Positions 7,412 to 13,894 of a stretch of DNA of 18,886 nt are shown here, in pieces; position 1 is the first letter of the stretch, and every line of letters starts with the position of its first letter. Both the position numbers and the translations under genes were made by a program. The notes below the pieces were generated by a model that had not been told where the DNA came from, did no database searches, and was given only the letters and a program-made list of their open reading frames with translations. The stretch is from Candidatus Omnitrophota bacterium (GTDB lineage Bacteria; Omnitrophota; Gorgyraeia; Gygaellales; Profunditerraquicolaceae). The stretch lies in the NCBI GenBank assembly GCA_028713875.1, contig JAQTNM010000006.1:1-18886 (forward strand), in the 5' to 3' direction.

Positions 7412-8077
7412 ATGCCGGAAAAAATAATTTTTACCTGGAGCGGCGGTAAAGACAGCTCCATGGCTCTTTATGAGCTGCAAAATTCATCCCGTTACGAAAT
7501 AACCCTGCTTACCACCGTAACCGGGGATTACGAGAGGATCAGCATGCACGGGGTCAGGCGTGTCCTTCTTGAAAGGCAGGCGGAGTCCCTGGGCCTTGAG
7601 TTGGAAAAAGTTTATATCACCAAGGACTCCGGCAGCCAGGGGTATGAGTCCAGGATGCTTGATAAATTAACGCATTACAAAAACCTGGGCGTGCGGCTGG
7701 TTGCTTTCGGGGATATCTTCCTGGAGGACTTAAAGAGATACCGCGAAGCGAATTTAGCCAAGATAGGGATGGAAGGGGTTTTCCCTATCTGGAAGAGGGA
7801 TACTCCCGGGCTTGCCCGGAAATTCATAGACCTGGGGTTTAAAGCGATTATTACCTGCGTTGACTCTGAATTGCTTGCGCCAAGTTTTGCCGGAAGATTG
7901 TTTGATGAGCAGTTCCTATCCGAACTGCCCCCGGGTGTTGACCCTTGCGGTGAAAACGGGGAATTCCATTCTTTCGTATATGACGGACCGCCTTTCCGTA
8001 AAAAGGTCTCATATAAAAAGGGCGATGTCGTATGCCGCCAGGGCCGTTTTTATTATTGCGATTTGATTCCGGTTTAA
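7412..8077 (+). CDS. PP-loop ATPase, Dph6/MJ0570-like (adenine nucleotide alpha hydrolase family)
   Basis: A 221-residue PP-loop ATP pyrophosphatase. The signature SGGKDS is at residues 10-15, followed by a typical Rossmann-like domain and the family-specific C-terminal motif around DPCGENGEFHSFVYDGPPF. Archaeal and eukaryotic relatives (Dph6) amidate diphthine on elongation factor 2. Bacteria lack diphthamide, so the bacterial members have another, unknown amidation or adenylation substrate. The start at 7412 is needed to include the PP-loop. It has a modest AGG ribosome binding site at 7401-7403, directly after the terminator T-run. Only 11 nt separate the terminator from the start codon, leaving little room for a separate promoter, so expression may depend on read-through. 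Family call is firm; function is unknown. Confidence 0.85.
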   Translation: MPEKIIFTWSGGKDSSMALYELQNSSRYEITLLTTVTGDYERISMHGVRRVLLERQAESLGLELEKVYITKDSGSQGYESRMLDKLTHYKNLGVRLVAFGDIFLEDLKRYREANLAKIGMEGVFPIWKRDTPGLARKFIDLGFKAIITCVDSELLAPSFAGRLFDEQFLSELPPGVDPCGENGEFHSFVYDGPPFRKKVSYKKGDVVCRQGRFYYCDLIPV

Positions 8078-8153
8078 CCGGTTCCCCCGCATTGTTTATC
8101 CAGTTAAAAGATCGGTTTTACGATGTTTTACATTCCAGAGAGGAGAGTGTAGA

Positions 8154-8852
8154 ATGGTAGCGCTTTTTAGTTTACTGGTGATTATTATGCTATCTATTAT
8201 CGTAGTGAGGATCGGTTCTATTGCGCTTGAGCTCACCGGGCTTTCGCCGGAAATAGCCTCTTTCCAATCCCAGTCGGCATTCTCGGGAGTAGGTTTTACT
8301 ACACAGGAGTCAGAAACAATAGTCAGCCACCCGCTGCGCAGGCGGATTATCCGCATATTGATCCTTTTCGGCAGCGCCGGGGTTACCACTTCTATGGCCA
8401 CCTTAGTCCTGACTTTTGTCGGAGAACAAGGCAAGGATCTTCTGATAAGGGGAGCGATACTGCTTGTAGGCGTACTGATTATATTTTTATTCGCGCGTTC
8501 CCGGCATATTTATGTTATAATGCGAAGGATTATCAGTAAAGCGCTCCAGAAATGGACAACGCTGCGCATCTTTGATTATGAACAGATATTGGGTTTTTCC
8601 GAAGGCTATTCTATTGCCAGGATAACCGTCCGTTCCGACAGCTGGCTCGTGGATAAAAAACTCAGCGAAGTAAGGCTGGATAAGTACGGAGTGCTTATCC
8701 TGGGAATTTACCGCAAAATTCACAGAAAAGAGACTTTTATCGGAGCTCCTACGGGAAACATGGAAATCAAGGCAAGGGACGTTTTGATATGCTATTCTCA
8801 CGAAGACAGCCCCAGCATCATTCTTAAAGAACCAGGCAAGTCGGAGAAATAA
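8154..8852 (+). CDS. Membrane protein with Trk-like pore motif and TrkA-C (RCK_C) domain
   Basis: A 232-residue protein with an N-terminal membrane part (hydrophobic segments near 3-27, 66-90 and 97-115) and a soluble C-terminal part. Between the first two segments lies FQSQSAFSGVGFTT (37-50), which resembles the SA-x-x-x-x-GFTT selectivity-filter loops of Trk/Ktr potassium transporters. Residues 148-216 fit a TrkA-C domain, with the pattern VDKKLSEVRL, GVLILGI, the IGAP loop and IKARDVLICYS. Such domains bind regulatory ligands, for example cyclic dinucleotides or ions. The ATG at 8154 is preceded by AGAGGAGA (8138-8145) at 8 nt. The neighbouring antiporter follows after 23 nt and is probably co-transcribed. 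A role in K+ or other monovalent cation movement is inferred. One pore repeat per chain would require oligomerisation. Confidence 0.75.
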   Translation: MVALFSLLVIIMLSIIVVRIGSIALELTGLSPEIASFQSQSAFSGVGFTTQESETIVSHPLRRRIIRILILFGSAGVTTSMATLVLTFVGEQGKDLLIRGAILLVGVLIIFLFARSRHIYVIMRRIISKALQKWTTLRIFDYEQILGFSEGYSIARITVRSDSWLVDKKLSEVRLDKYGVLILGIYRKIHRKETFIGAPTGNMEIKARDVLICYSHEDSPSIILKEPGKSEK

Positions 8853-8875
8853 TCTATTCATTGATAGAATAATAA

Positions 8876-10597
8876 ATGCACCACTTTACCGAACAGCACA
8901 TATTTATTTTCCTGGTCCAGATTTTCCTCCTGTTAGGCTTAGCCAGGGCGCTGGGAGAGTTGTTCCGCAGATGGAACCAGCCGCCCTTGACCGCGGAGAT
9001 CCTGGTTGGCATACTCCTGGGGCCGACGATATTGGGAAGATTTTCGCCTTCCGTATTCCGGGCAATATTCCCGCCGGATGCAATACAGATAAGCATGTTG
9101 GAGACAACCGCATGGTTGGGCGTATTTTTCCTTTTGCTGGAAACCGGGCTTGAAATTGATTTTTCCAGCGCCTGGAGGCAGAGGGGCGATGCCTTAAAGA
9201 TCGCCCTATCCGATATCATTGTGCCTATATTGATTGCTTTTGTTTCCTGCCTGTTCCTGCCCGAGCGCTATCTGGCAGACCCTTCCCAGAGGTTGATTTT
9301 CACCGTTTTCCTGGCCACGGTAATGACGATAAGCGCGATGCCTATTGCTGCGCGCGCCCTGCACGATTTAGGATTGTTTAAGACGGACCTGGGTTTTCTG
9401 ATAATGTCGGCGCTTTCCGTAAATGACATCATTGGCTGGCTGATTTTTACTATGGTCCTGGGACTGTTCACCCAGGCCAACCTGGATATCTTGAGGGTAG
9501 GTTTTATCCTTATTTCGACCGGAATTTTCATAGTCTTTTGCCTGACATTTTTACGAAGATTTACCGATTCGCTGATTTCAAAAGTAAAATCCAAAGGATT
9601 GCCTGAACCCGCCACTTCGCTTACGTTGATATGTCTTCTTGGCATCCTATGCGGAGCGTTCACCCAGAGGATCGGCATCCATGCGCTTTTTGGTTTTTTC
9701 ATCGCCGGCATTGTTTCCGGAGAAGCCAGGGCCTTGCCGGAAAGGACAAGGCAGGTAATTTCGCAGATGGTCTACGCAATATTTGTGCCGCTTTTTTTTG
9801 CCAATATCGGTTTAAAGATAGACTTTCTGAAGAACTTCGATTTGTTCCTGGTTTTATTCATTACGGTTATCGGAATTTCCGCCAGATTCTTAGGGGCCTG
9901 GCTGGGGGTAGGATTAACAGAGCTTTCCCGGAGTAACCGCCTATCAATCGCGATTGCCCATACCCCAGGAGGCTCCATGGAAGTCGTTATCGGCATCCTG
10001 GCCCTGGAATATAACCTTATTACAGAACCCGTATTTGTCGCCATCGTATTCGGAGCGGTAATTTCTTCGGTTTTACTGGGGCCGTGGCTGAAATATTCCA
10101 TTACAAAGCGCAAAGAAATCAGCGTTTTGGAGTTTTTCGCCAGGGAACAGATTATCCCGGAATTGCGGGCAAAAGACAGAGACGGGGCGATTTATGAGCT
10201 CTGCTCTCTGGTTTCCGAAAAGGCCAATATGCCGAACTCGGAATCCATTTATTCCGCAGTGTTACAGCGAGAGAATATGATGGGCACTGCCATAGAAGAG
10301 GGGATAGCGCTTCCTCATGCGCGGTTTGATTCCATAATAAAGCCGGTAGTTGCCTTCGCAAGGTCGGTCCCCGGCATAGACTGGAATTCTCCCGACGGCA
10401 AATCCACCCACCTTATATTCCTGATCTTGACGCCCAAAAGAGATGACGACGTCCAGATCCAGACATTAAGGATTATATCCAAGACGATGCAATACGGATC
10501 AGACAGAGACAGGCTTATGAAAGTAAAAGACATATCCGGCATCTGGGATGTCTTCCTGGAATTATTCGGCCCCCACAGCATATTAAGGAAGAAATAA
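8876..10597 (+). CDS. CPA2 cation:proton antiporter fused to a PTS EIIA (type 2, Ntr-like) domain
   Basis: A 573-residue fusion. Residues 1-410 form a KefB/NapA-type CPA2 exchanger with about 12 hydrophobic segments. They include PPLTAEILVGILLGPTILG (36-54), the ion-binding segment SVNDIIGW (181-188) and PLFFANIGLKIDF (305-317). Most CPA2 members have DD at the ion site; here it reads N183-D184. After a short linker, residues 415-565 are a PTS IIA domain of the fructose/Ntr class. Its phosphorylation site His481 lies in GIALPHAR, and it ends with SKTMQ and a KDISGIWDVF helix. The complete GxxxPHxR motif suggests the domain can be phosphorylated. EIIA-Ntr regulates K+ transport in proteobacteria, so direct phosphorylation control of ion exchange is a reasonable inference. 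No PTS EI or HPr gene is in the window. The ribosome binding site is weak; coupling to the gene 23 nt upstream is likely. Confidence 0.9.
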   Translation: MHHFTEQHIFIFLVQIFLLLGLARALGELFRRWNQPPLTAEILVGILLGPTILGRFSPSVFRAIFPPDAIQISMLETTAWLGVFFLLLETGLEIDFSSAWRQRGDALKIALSDIIVPILIAFVSCLFLPERYLADPSQRLIFTVFLATVMTISAMPIAARALHDLGLFKTDLGFLIMSALSVNDIIGWLIFTMVLGLFTQANLDILRVGFILISTGIFIVFCLTFLRRFTDSLISKVKSKGLPEPATSLTLICLLGILCGAFTQRIGIHALFGFFIAGIVSGEARALPERTRQVISQMVYAIFVPLFFANIGLKIDFLKNFDLFLVLFITVIGISARFLGAWLGVGLTELSRSNRLSIAIAHTPGGSMEVVIGILALEYNLITEPVFVAIVFGAVISSVLLGPWLKYSITKRKEISVLEFFAREQIIPELRAKDRDGAIYELCSLVSEKANMPNSESIYSAVLQRENMMGTAIEEGIALPHARFDSIIKPVVAFARSVPGIDWNSPDGKSTHLIFLILTPKRDDDVQIQTLRIISKTMQYGSDRDRLMKVKDISGIWDVFLELFGPHSILRKK

Positions 10598-10607
10598 AAG
10601 CCAAGTT

Positions 10608-11807
10608 ATGCAAAGGACGTTAAAAAGAATGTTGGCACGCCGTTTATTATTGGCTATGGTGCTTTTTTTCATTTTCATTGCCTTCATGGCTTATTTTTTG
10701 ATTTTTACTCCTCAGGGCGCCCGGTTAATTACCGGCAAGATCATCCCCGGGGTAATCGGGGCGAAAAAAATAGAATTCAGGAAGTTAGATGGCAGTATTT
10801 TCAATAAAGCGACATTTGAAGACCTCAGGATAGAGGGCTTAAAATATCTCCCTGATGAGAGCGTAGTCGCCATCCGCAGGCTGGAATTATCCCTGCCTTT
10901 TCCTTTTATGCAGGGCCTGCAGGCACAAATGCATAACGGAAAGATATTATTGCCGCATTCTCAGCCTATTTTTATGCGGGGCGGCCTTAAAGGCGGAGAA
11001 CTGGACCTCAACCTGTATGCTAAAGATATAGATCTAAAAAATATATCCGGGTTGTTTCCCGGCAGTAATATTTTAAATAAGATATCGGGGAAGTCGGGAG
11101 TTTTAGATATTTACATCAAGGGCGCTCTTTCAAAACCGGTATTTACCGGGACGTTCAAGATCGGCAGTATTATCCATAACGGATTTTCTCTTTTGAATTG
11201 CCCGGGTTCATTTACGCTGGACCTTGCACGCACCGGAAATGAAATAAAGTTAAAAGGAGAGGTGAGGATCCAAGAGGGCCTGATACATGGCCCTAATGCT
11301 GTCGTTATAACAATGGATAACAGCAGGGTGTTATTTTCCGGCGATCCTCTTACTCCGGAGTTTGATCTGAAAGGAAACTCAAAAATAGGGAAAGTCAGGA
11401 TCAATATCGTTTTAAGGGGGACGCCGGATAAGCCCGAATTGATATTGACGTCCCGGCCGCCTCTTCCGCAGGAAAGATTGTTGATTATGCTGGTAACGGG
11501 AAAAGGCTGGTCAGGGCTTGAGAGTGCGGTAACTAAAGGCGCCATATCTGCCGATTTAGCCTCTGATTTCATCGATTTTTTTGTCCTCGGCGGCTCAGCC
11601 GGAAAAATTGCGCAGGGACTTGGGATCAGCGATATATCGGTAAAGCTGGATGAGCACAAGACCGGGATCGGGATCACGAAAGAGGTGTATGAAAACATCT
11701 CCGTGGAAGCGCAAAAGGAACTGAAGCAGGGGAATAAGACCGGCGCGGCGCAGGGTGATCAGGAAACCAATGATAACGTAATGTTGAAGTTCAGGAAAGA
11801 ATTTTAA
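10608..11807 (+). CDS. Short TamB-like (DUF490) envelope protein
   Basis: A 399-residue protein with one N-terminal membrane anchor (about 12-34) and a long beta-rich body. The C-terminal third matches the TamB pattern: GTPDKPELILTSRPPLPQERLLIMLVTGK spans about 281-309, followed by SVEAQKEL and a chain ending in a phenylalanine after FRKEF. TamB and AsmA-like proteins bridge inner and outer membranes and help phospholipid transport or outer-membrane protein assembly, so this gene argues for a diderm cell. TamB is usually well over 1000 residues. This one is about a third of that, too short for a full periplasmic bridge unless the space is narrow or partners add length. It starts 10 nt after the antiporter gene. 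No TamA/BamA partner is in the window. Confidence 0.75.
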   Translation: MQRTLKRMLARRLLLAMVLFFIFIAFMAYFLIFTPQGARLITGKIIPGVIGAKKIEFRKLDGSIFNKATFEDLRIEGLKYLPDESVVAIRRLELSLPFPFMQGLQAQMHNGKILLPHSQPIFMRGGLKGGELDLNLYAKDIDLKNISGLFPGSNILNKISGKSGVLDIYIKGALSKPVFTGTFKIGSIIHNGFSLLNCPGSFTLDLARTGNEIKLKGEVRIQEGLIHGPNAVVITMDNSRVLFSGDPLTPEFDLKGNSKIGKVRINIVLRGTPDKPELILTSRPPLPQERLLIMLVTGKGWSGLESAVTKGAISADLASDFIDFFVLGGSAGKIAQGLGISDISVKLDEHKTGIGITKEVYENISVEAQKELKQGNKTGAAQGDQETNDNVMLKFRKEF

Positions 11808-11882
11808 AGCGTATGCGGGAAACCGGCACGAAAATATATCTGAAAAATTTCGGCTGGCCGATGGTTGCGCTATAGGAGGACT

Positions 11883-11921
11883 ATGGAAAAAATTGCTAAC
11901 GCATTGATAAGATTGAAGTAA
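11883..11921 (+). other. Possible 12-codon leader ORF upstream of the dsrE-like gene
   Basis: Within the 136-nt gap after the TamB-like gene there is a full AGGAGG (11874-11879), then after 3 nt an ATG opening a 12-residue frame, MEKIANALIRLK, that stops at 11921. The dsrE-like start lies 22 nt further on with its own AGGGG site. The strong ribosome binding site with no long gene behind it suggests a leader peptide or the remnant of a lost gene. The 3-nt spacing is tighter than optimal. The rest of the gap shows no convincing promoter or terminator. Confidence 0.25.
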
Positions 11922-11943
11922 TTGAAGGAAAGGGGATAAGCCC

Positions 11944-12264
11944 ATGAAGCTGGGGGTTATAATTTCAATTAATGACGCGGAAACATGCTGGAACGCGATC
12001 CGCTACGCGAATTTCGCGCTTGGACAGAAAGACGAGGTTAAAATTTTCTTCATGGGCAAAGGCGTTGAATATCAGAAAGTCAGCACAGATAAGTTTAATA
12101 CAGTAGAGCAGGCCGGGAAGTTTATGCAGGCAGGAGGTAAAATTTATGCCTGCGGAAGCTGTATTAAGTCAAGAGGGCAGGAAGGTTCCGAGATATGCCC
12201 GATTTCGACCATGAAGGACATGTATGATATCGTTAAAGAAAGCGATAAAGTTGTGACCTTCTAA
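11944..12264 (+). CDS. DsrE-family sulfur-relay-like protein
   Basis: A 106-residue small alpha/beta protein of the DsrE/DsrF type. It begins with the core strand MKLGVIISINDAE, has AIRYANFALGQKDEVKIFFMGKGVE and ends KDMYDIVKESDKVVTF. Three cysteines, C70, C73 (CGSC) and C85, lie in the region where sulfur-carrier family members have their persulfide Cys; C70 or C73 is the likely acceptor. Such proteins shuttle sulfane sulfur or act as small redox proteins. No dsrF, dsrH, tusA or rhodanese gene is nearby, so the pathway is open. The ATG at 11944 follows AGGGG (11931-11935) by 8 nt, and the stop lies 1 nt before trmO. Since MiaB downstream inserts sulfur into tRNA, a sulfur-delivery link is possible but not shown. 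Confidence 0.8.
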   Translation: MKLGVIISINDAETCWNAIRYANFALGQKDEVKIFFMGKGVEYQKVSTDKFNTVEQAGKFMQAGGKIYACGSCIKSRGQEGSEICPISTMKDMYDIVKESDKVVTF

Positions 12265-12265
12265 T

Positions 12266-12748
12266 ATGGAAAAAGAAATTAGATTAAAGCCCATAGGAAT
12301 AATTCATACCCCTTATAAAGAACCCAAAGGCATACCTATACAGGGCAAGTTTGAAAAAAGCATTACTGGGCAGGCGGAGCTATTTCCAGAATACGTAAAA
12401 GGGCTTAAAGATCTGAATGATTTTTCGCATATTATTCTGATCTATTATTTCGACAGGTCTAAAGAAGAGAAACTTGCTGGAAGACCGTTTCTCGAAGATG
12501 AGGAACACGGTATATTTGCTATCAGAAGTCCTCACAGGCCGAATCATATCGGATTTTCTATTGTAAAGCTTGAGAAGATTATAAATAACATTGTTACTTT
12601 TTCAGAGGTTGATATCTTGGATGACACGCCGCTTTTAGATATCAAGCCATATGTTTCGCATTTTGATTCGAGGGAAAAAGTTAAGAATGGTTGGCTGGAT
12701 AAGCATTTTAAAAGCAGAAAAGTACCGAAACGAGTAAAGCTGAAATAG
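12266..12748 (+). CDS. trmO: tRNA (N6-threonylcarbamoyladenosine(37)-N6)-methyltransferase TrmO (TsaA-like)
   Basis: SAM-dependent methyltransferase of the single-sheeted beta-barrel class that methylates t6A at position 37 of certain tRNAs to m6t6A. Its 160 residues correspond to the catalytic TsaA domain without the C-terminal extension of E. coli TrmO (about 235). Motifs seen are the start LKPIGIIHTPYKEPKGIPIQ, the SAM/tRNA-binding HGIFAIRSPHRPNHIGFSIV stretch (about 80-99), and DILDDTPLLDIKPYV (about 116-130). It begins 1 nt after the dsrE-like gene and ends 3 nt before miaB. Base composition stands out: four 60-base blocks I counted within it total 82/240 G+C (34%), against roughly 45-48% in single blocks of its neighbours. 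That suggests later acquisition than the surrounding genes. Family call is strong; the exact tRNA substrate is not readable. Confidence 0.9.
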   Translation: MEKEIRLKPIGIIHTPYKEPKGIPIQGKFEKSITGQAELFPEYVKGLKDLNDFSHIILIYYFDRSKEEKLAGRPFLEDEEHGIFAIRSPHRPNHIGFSIVKLEKIINNIVTFSEVDILDDTPLLDIKPYVSHFDSREKVKNGWLDKHFKSRKVPKRVKLK

Positions 12749-12751
12749 AAA

Positions 12752-13894
12752 ATGACCAAAAAAGTTTATATTAAAGTGTTTGGGTGCCAGATGAACGTCA
12801 GGGATTCGGAGGTCATCTGCGGTCTTCTTGAAAAAGCAGGTTATGGATTAACCGACAGCCCGGATAAGGCAGGTATAATTTTGTTTAATACCTGTTCGGT
12901 CAGGCAGCATGCGGAAGACAGGGTCTGGAGCGAAATAGGCAGGCACAAAGACGGCAAGATTATCGGGGTGCTCGGCTGCATGGCCCAGAATTATAAAGAG
13001 AAAATATTCGAGAGGGCGCCTAACGTCGATTTTGTGGTAGGGCCATCGGATATCGATAAAGTGCCGGGGATAATCACCAGGGTCTGCCGATACAAGCTGC
13101 CGGATAAGGCCCATAGCTTAAATGAAGCGAAGATATGGGAAACAGGCGGCGAAAAGCGTACCGGGGATATTTACCATACCGGATTCTACGCAGATAAAGA
13201 CCACGCCTTTGTGGTCATTTCCGAAGGATGTTCCAATTATTGTTCATATTGCGTAGTGCCGTATGTAAGAGGAGAAATCCGCCACCGGATGAGCCGGGAT
13301 ATCCTTAAGGAGATAGAAGAGGCGCTTGATAAAGGGATAACCAAGGTTACCCTGCTGGGGCAGAACGTAAACGCCTATTCCGATGGCGAGGTCAATTTTG
13401 TTAAACTTCTGCAGCTTGTTAACCGGATGAAGGGGCTGCAAGAATTCAGCTTTATCACTTCGCATCCAAAGAATACCGCGGTGGATCTATTTAAAGCCAT
13501 GGCTGAGCTGGAGAAGCTGAAAAAATACCTGCACCTGCCTTTACAGTCCGGCTCGGACAGGATACTGAAATTGATGAATCGGGGCTACAGCCGAAAATTC
13601 TATTTGGATTTAATAGAAGAATATCGTAAAATTGTAAAGAAGGCCGTTCTTACCACAGATATCATCGTGGGGTTCCCCACGGAGACAGAAGATGATTTCA
13701 GGGATACTTACGATGCGCTAAAGGGGGTAGAATTTGACTGCGCATACATCTTTAAATATTCCCCCCGGACGCATACCGAGGCAGAAAAGCTCGATGACGA
13801 TGTAGTTAAAAAAGACAAGGAAAAAAGGCACAAGCTGATACTGGAATTGCAAAAAGAGATATCACGCAGGAAAAAATGCGAAAATACTTTTTAA
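12752..13894 (+). CDS. miaB: tRNA-i6A37 methylthiotransferase MiaB, lacking the TRAM domain
   Basis: Radical SAM methylthiotransferase that converts i6A37 to ms2i6A37 in tRNA. The N-terminal UPF0004 domain has cluster cysteines C12 (FGCQMN, the MiaB-type signature rather than GCKVN of MtaB or GCPKN of RimO), C48 (NTCSVR) and C76 (GCMAQ). The radical SAM triad is C160, C164 and C167 (CSNYCSYC). Further MiaB motifs are LLGQNVNAY, HLPLQSGSD, TTDIIVGFPTET and FKYSPRTHTEA. The protein stops at 380 residues, just after LQKEISRRKK. Usual MiaB proteins run to about 440 with a C-terminal TRAM domain that binds tRNA. No TRAM-like sequence follows in any + frame, because the next gene starts inside this one (19-nt overlap). 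The i6A-making enzyme MiaA is encoded at 16519. Confidence 0.93.
   Translation: MTKKVYIKVFGCQMNVRDSEVICGLLEKAGYGLTDSPDKAGIILFNTCSVRQHAEDRVWSEIGRHKDGKIIGVLGCMAQNYKEKIFERAPNVDFVVGPSDIDKVPGIITRVCRYKLPDKAHSLNEAKIWETGGEKRTGDIYHTGFYADKDHAFVVISEGCSNYCSYCVVPYVRGEIRHRMSRDILKEIEEALDKGITKVTLLGQNVNAYSDGEVNFVKLLQLVNRMKGLQEFSFITSHPKNTAVDLFKAMAELEKLKKYLHLPLQSGSDRILKLMNRGYSRKFYLDLIEEYRKIVKKAVLTTDIIVGFPTETEDDFRDTYDALKGVEFDCAYIFKYSPRTHTEAEKLDDDVVKKDKEKRHKLILELQKEISRRKKCENTF

Noticed and set aside
8071..8153. Possible terminator or promoter in the gap before the Trk-like gene (AACCGGTT palindrome at 8076-8083; ATCG/CGAT hairpin before a T-run)
   Set aside because: The palindrome is only 8 nt with no loop, and the hairpin has a 4-bp core with a mismatch beyond it. 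Neither exceeds what chance gives, and no good -35/-10 pair is present.
8852..8872. Short inverted repeat TCTAT/ATAGA just before the antiporter start
   Set aside because: Five AT-rich base pairs are too weak for a regulatory claim. The stretch is better read as an AT-rich spacer between coupled genes.
11848..11866. TCGGC-TG-GCCGA near-palindrome after the TamB-like gene
   Set aside because: Its 2-nt loop cannot close a hairpin and no T-run follows, so it is not a terminator.
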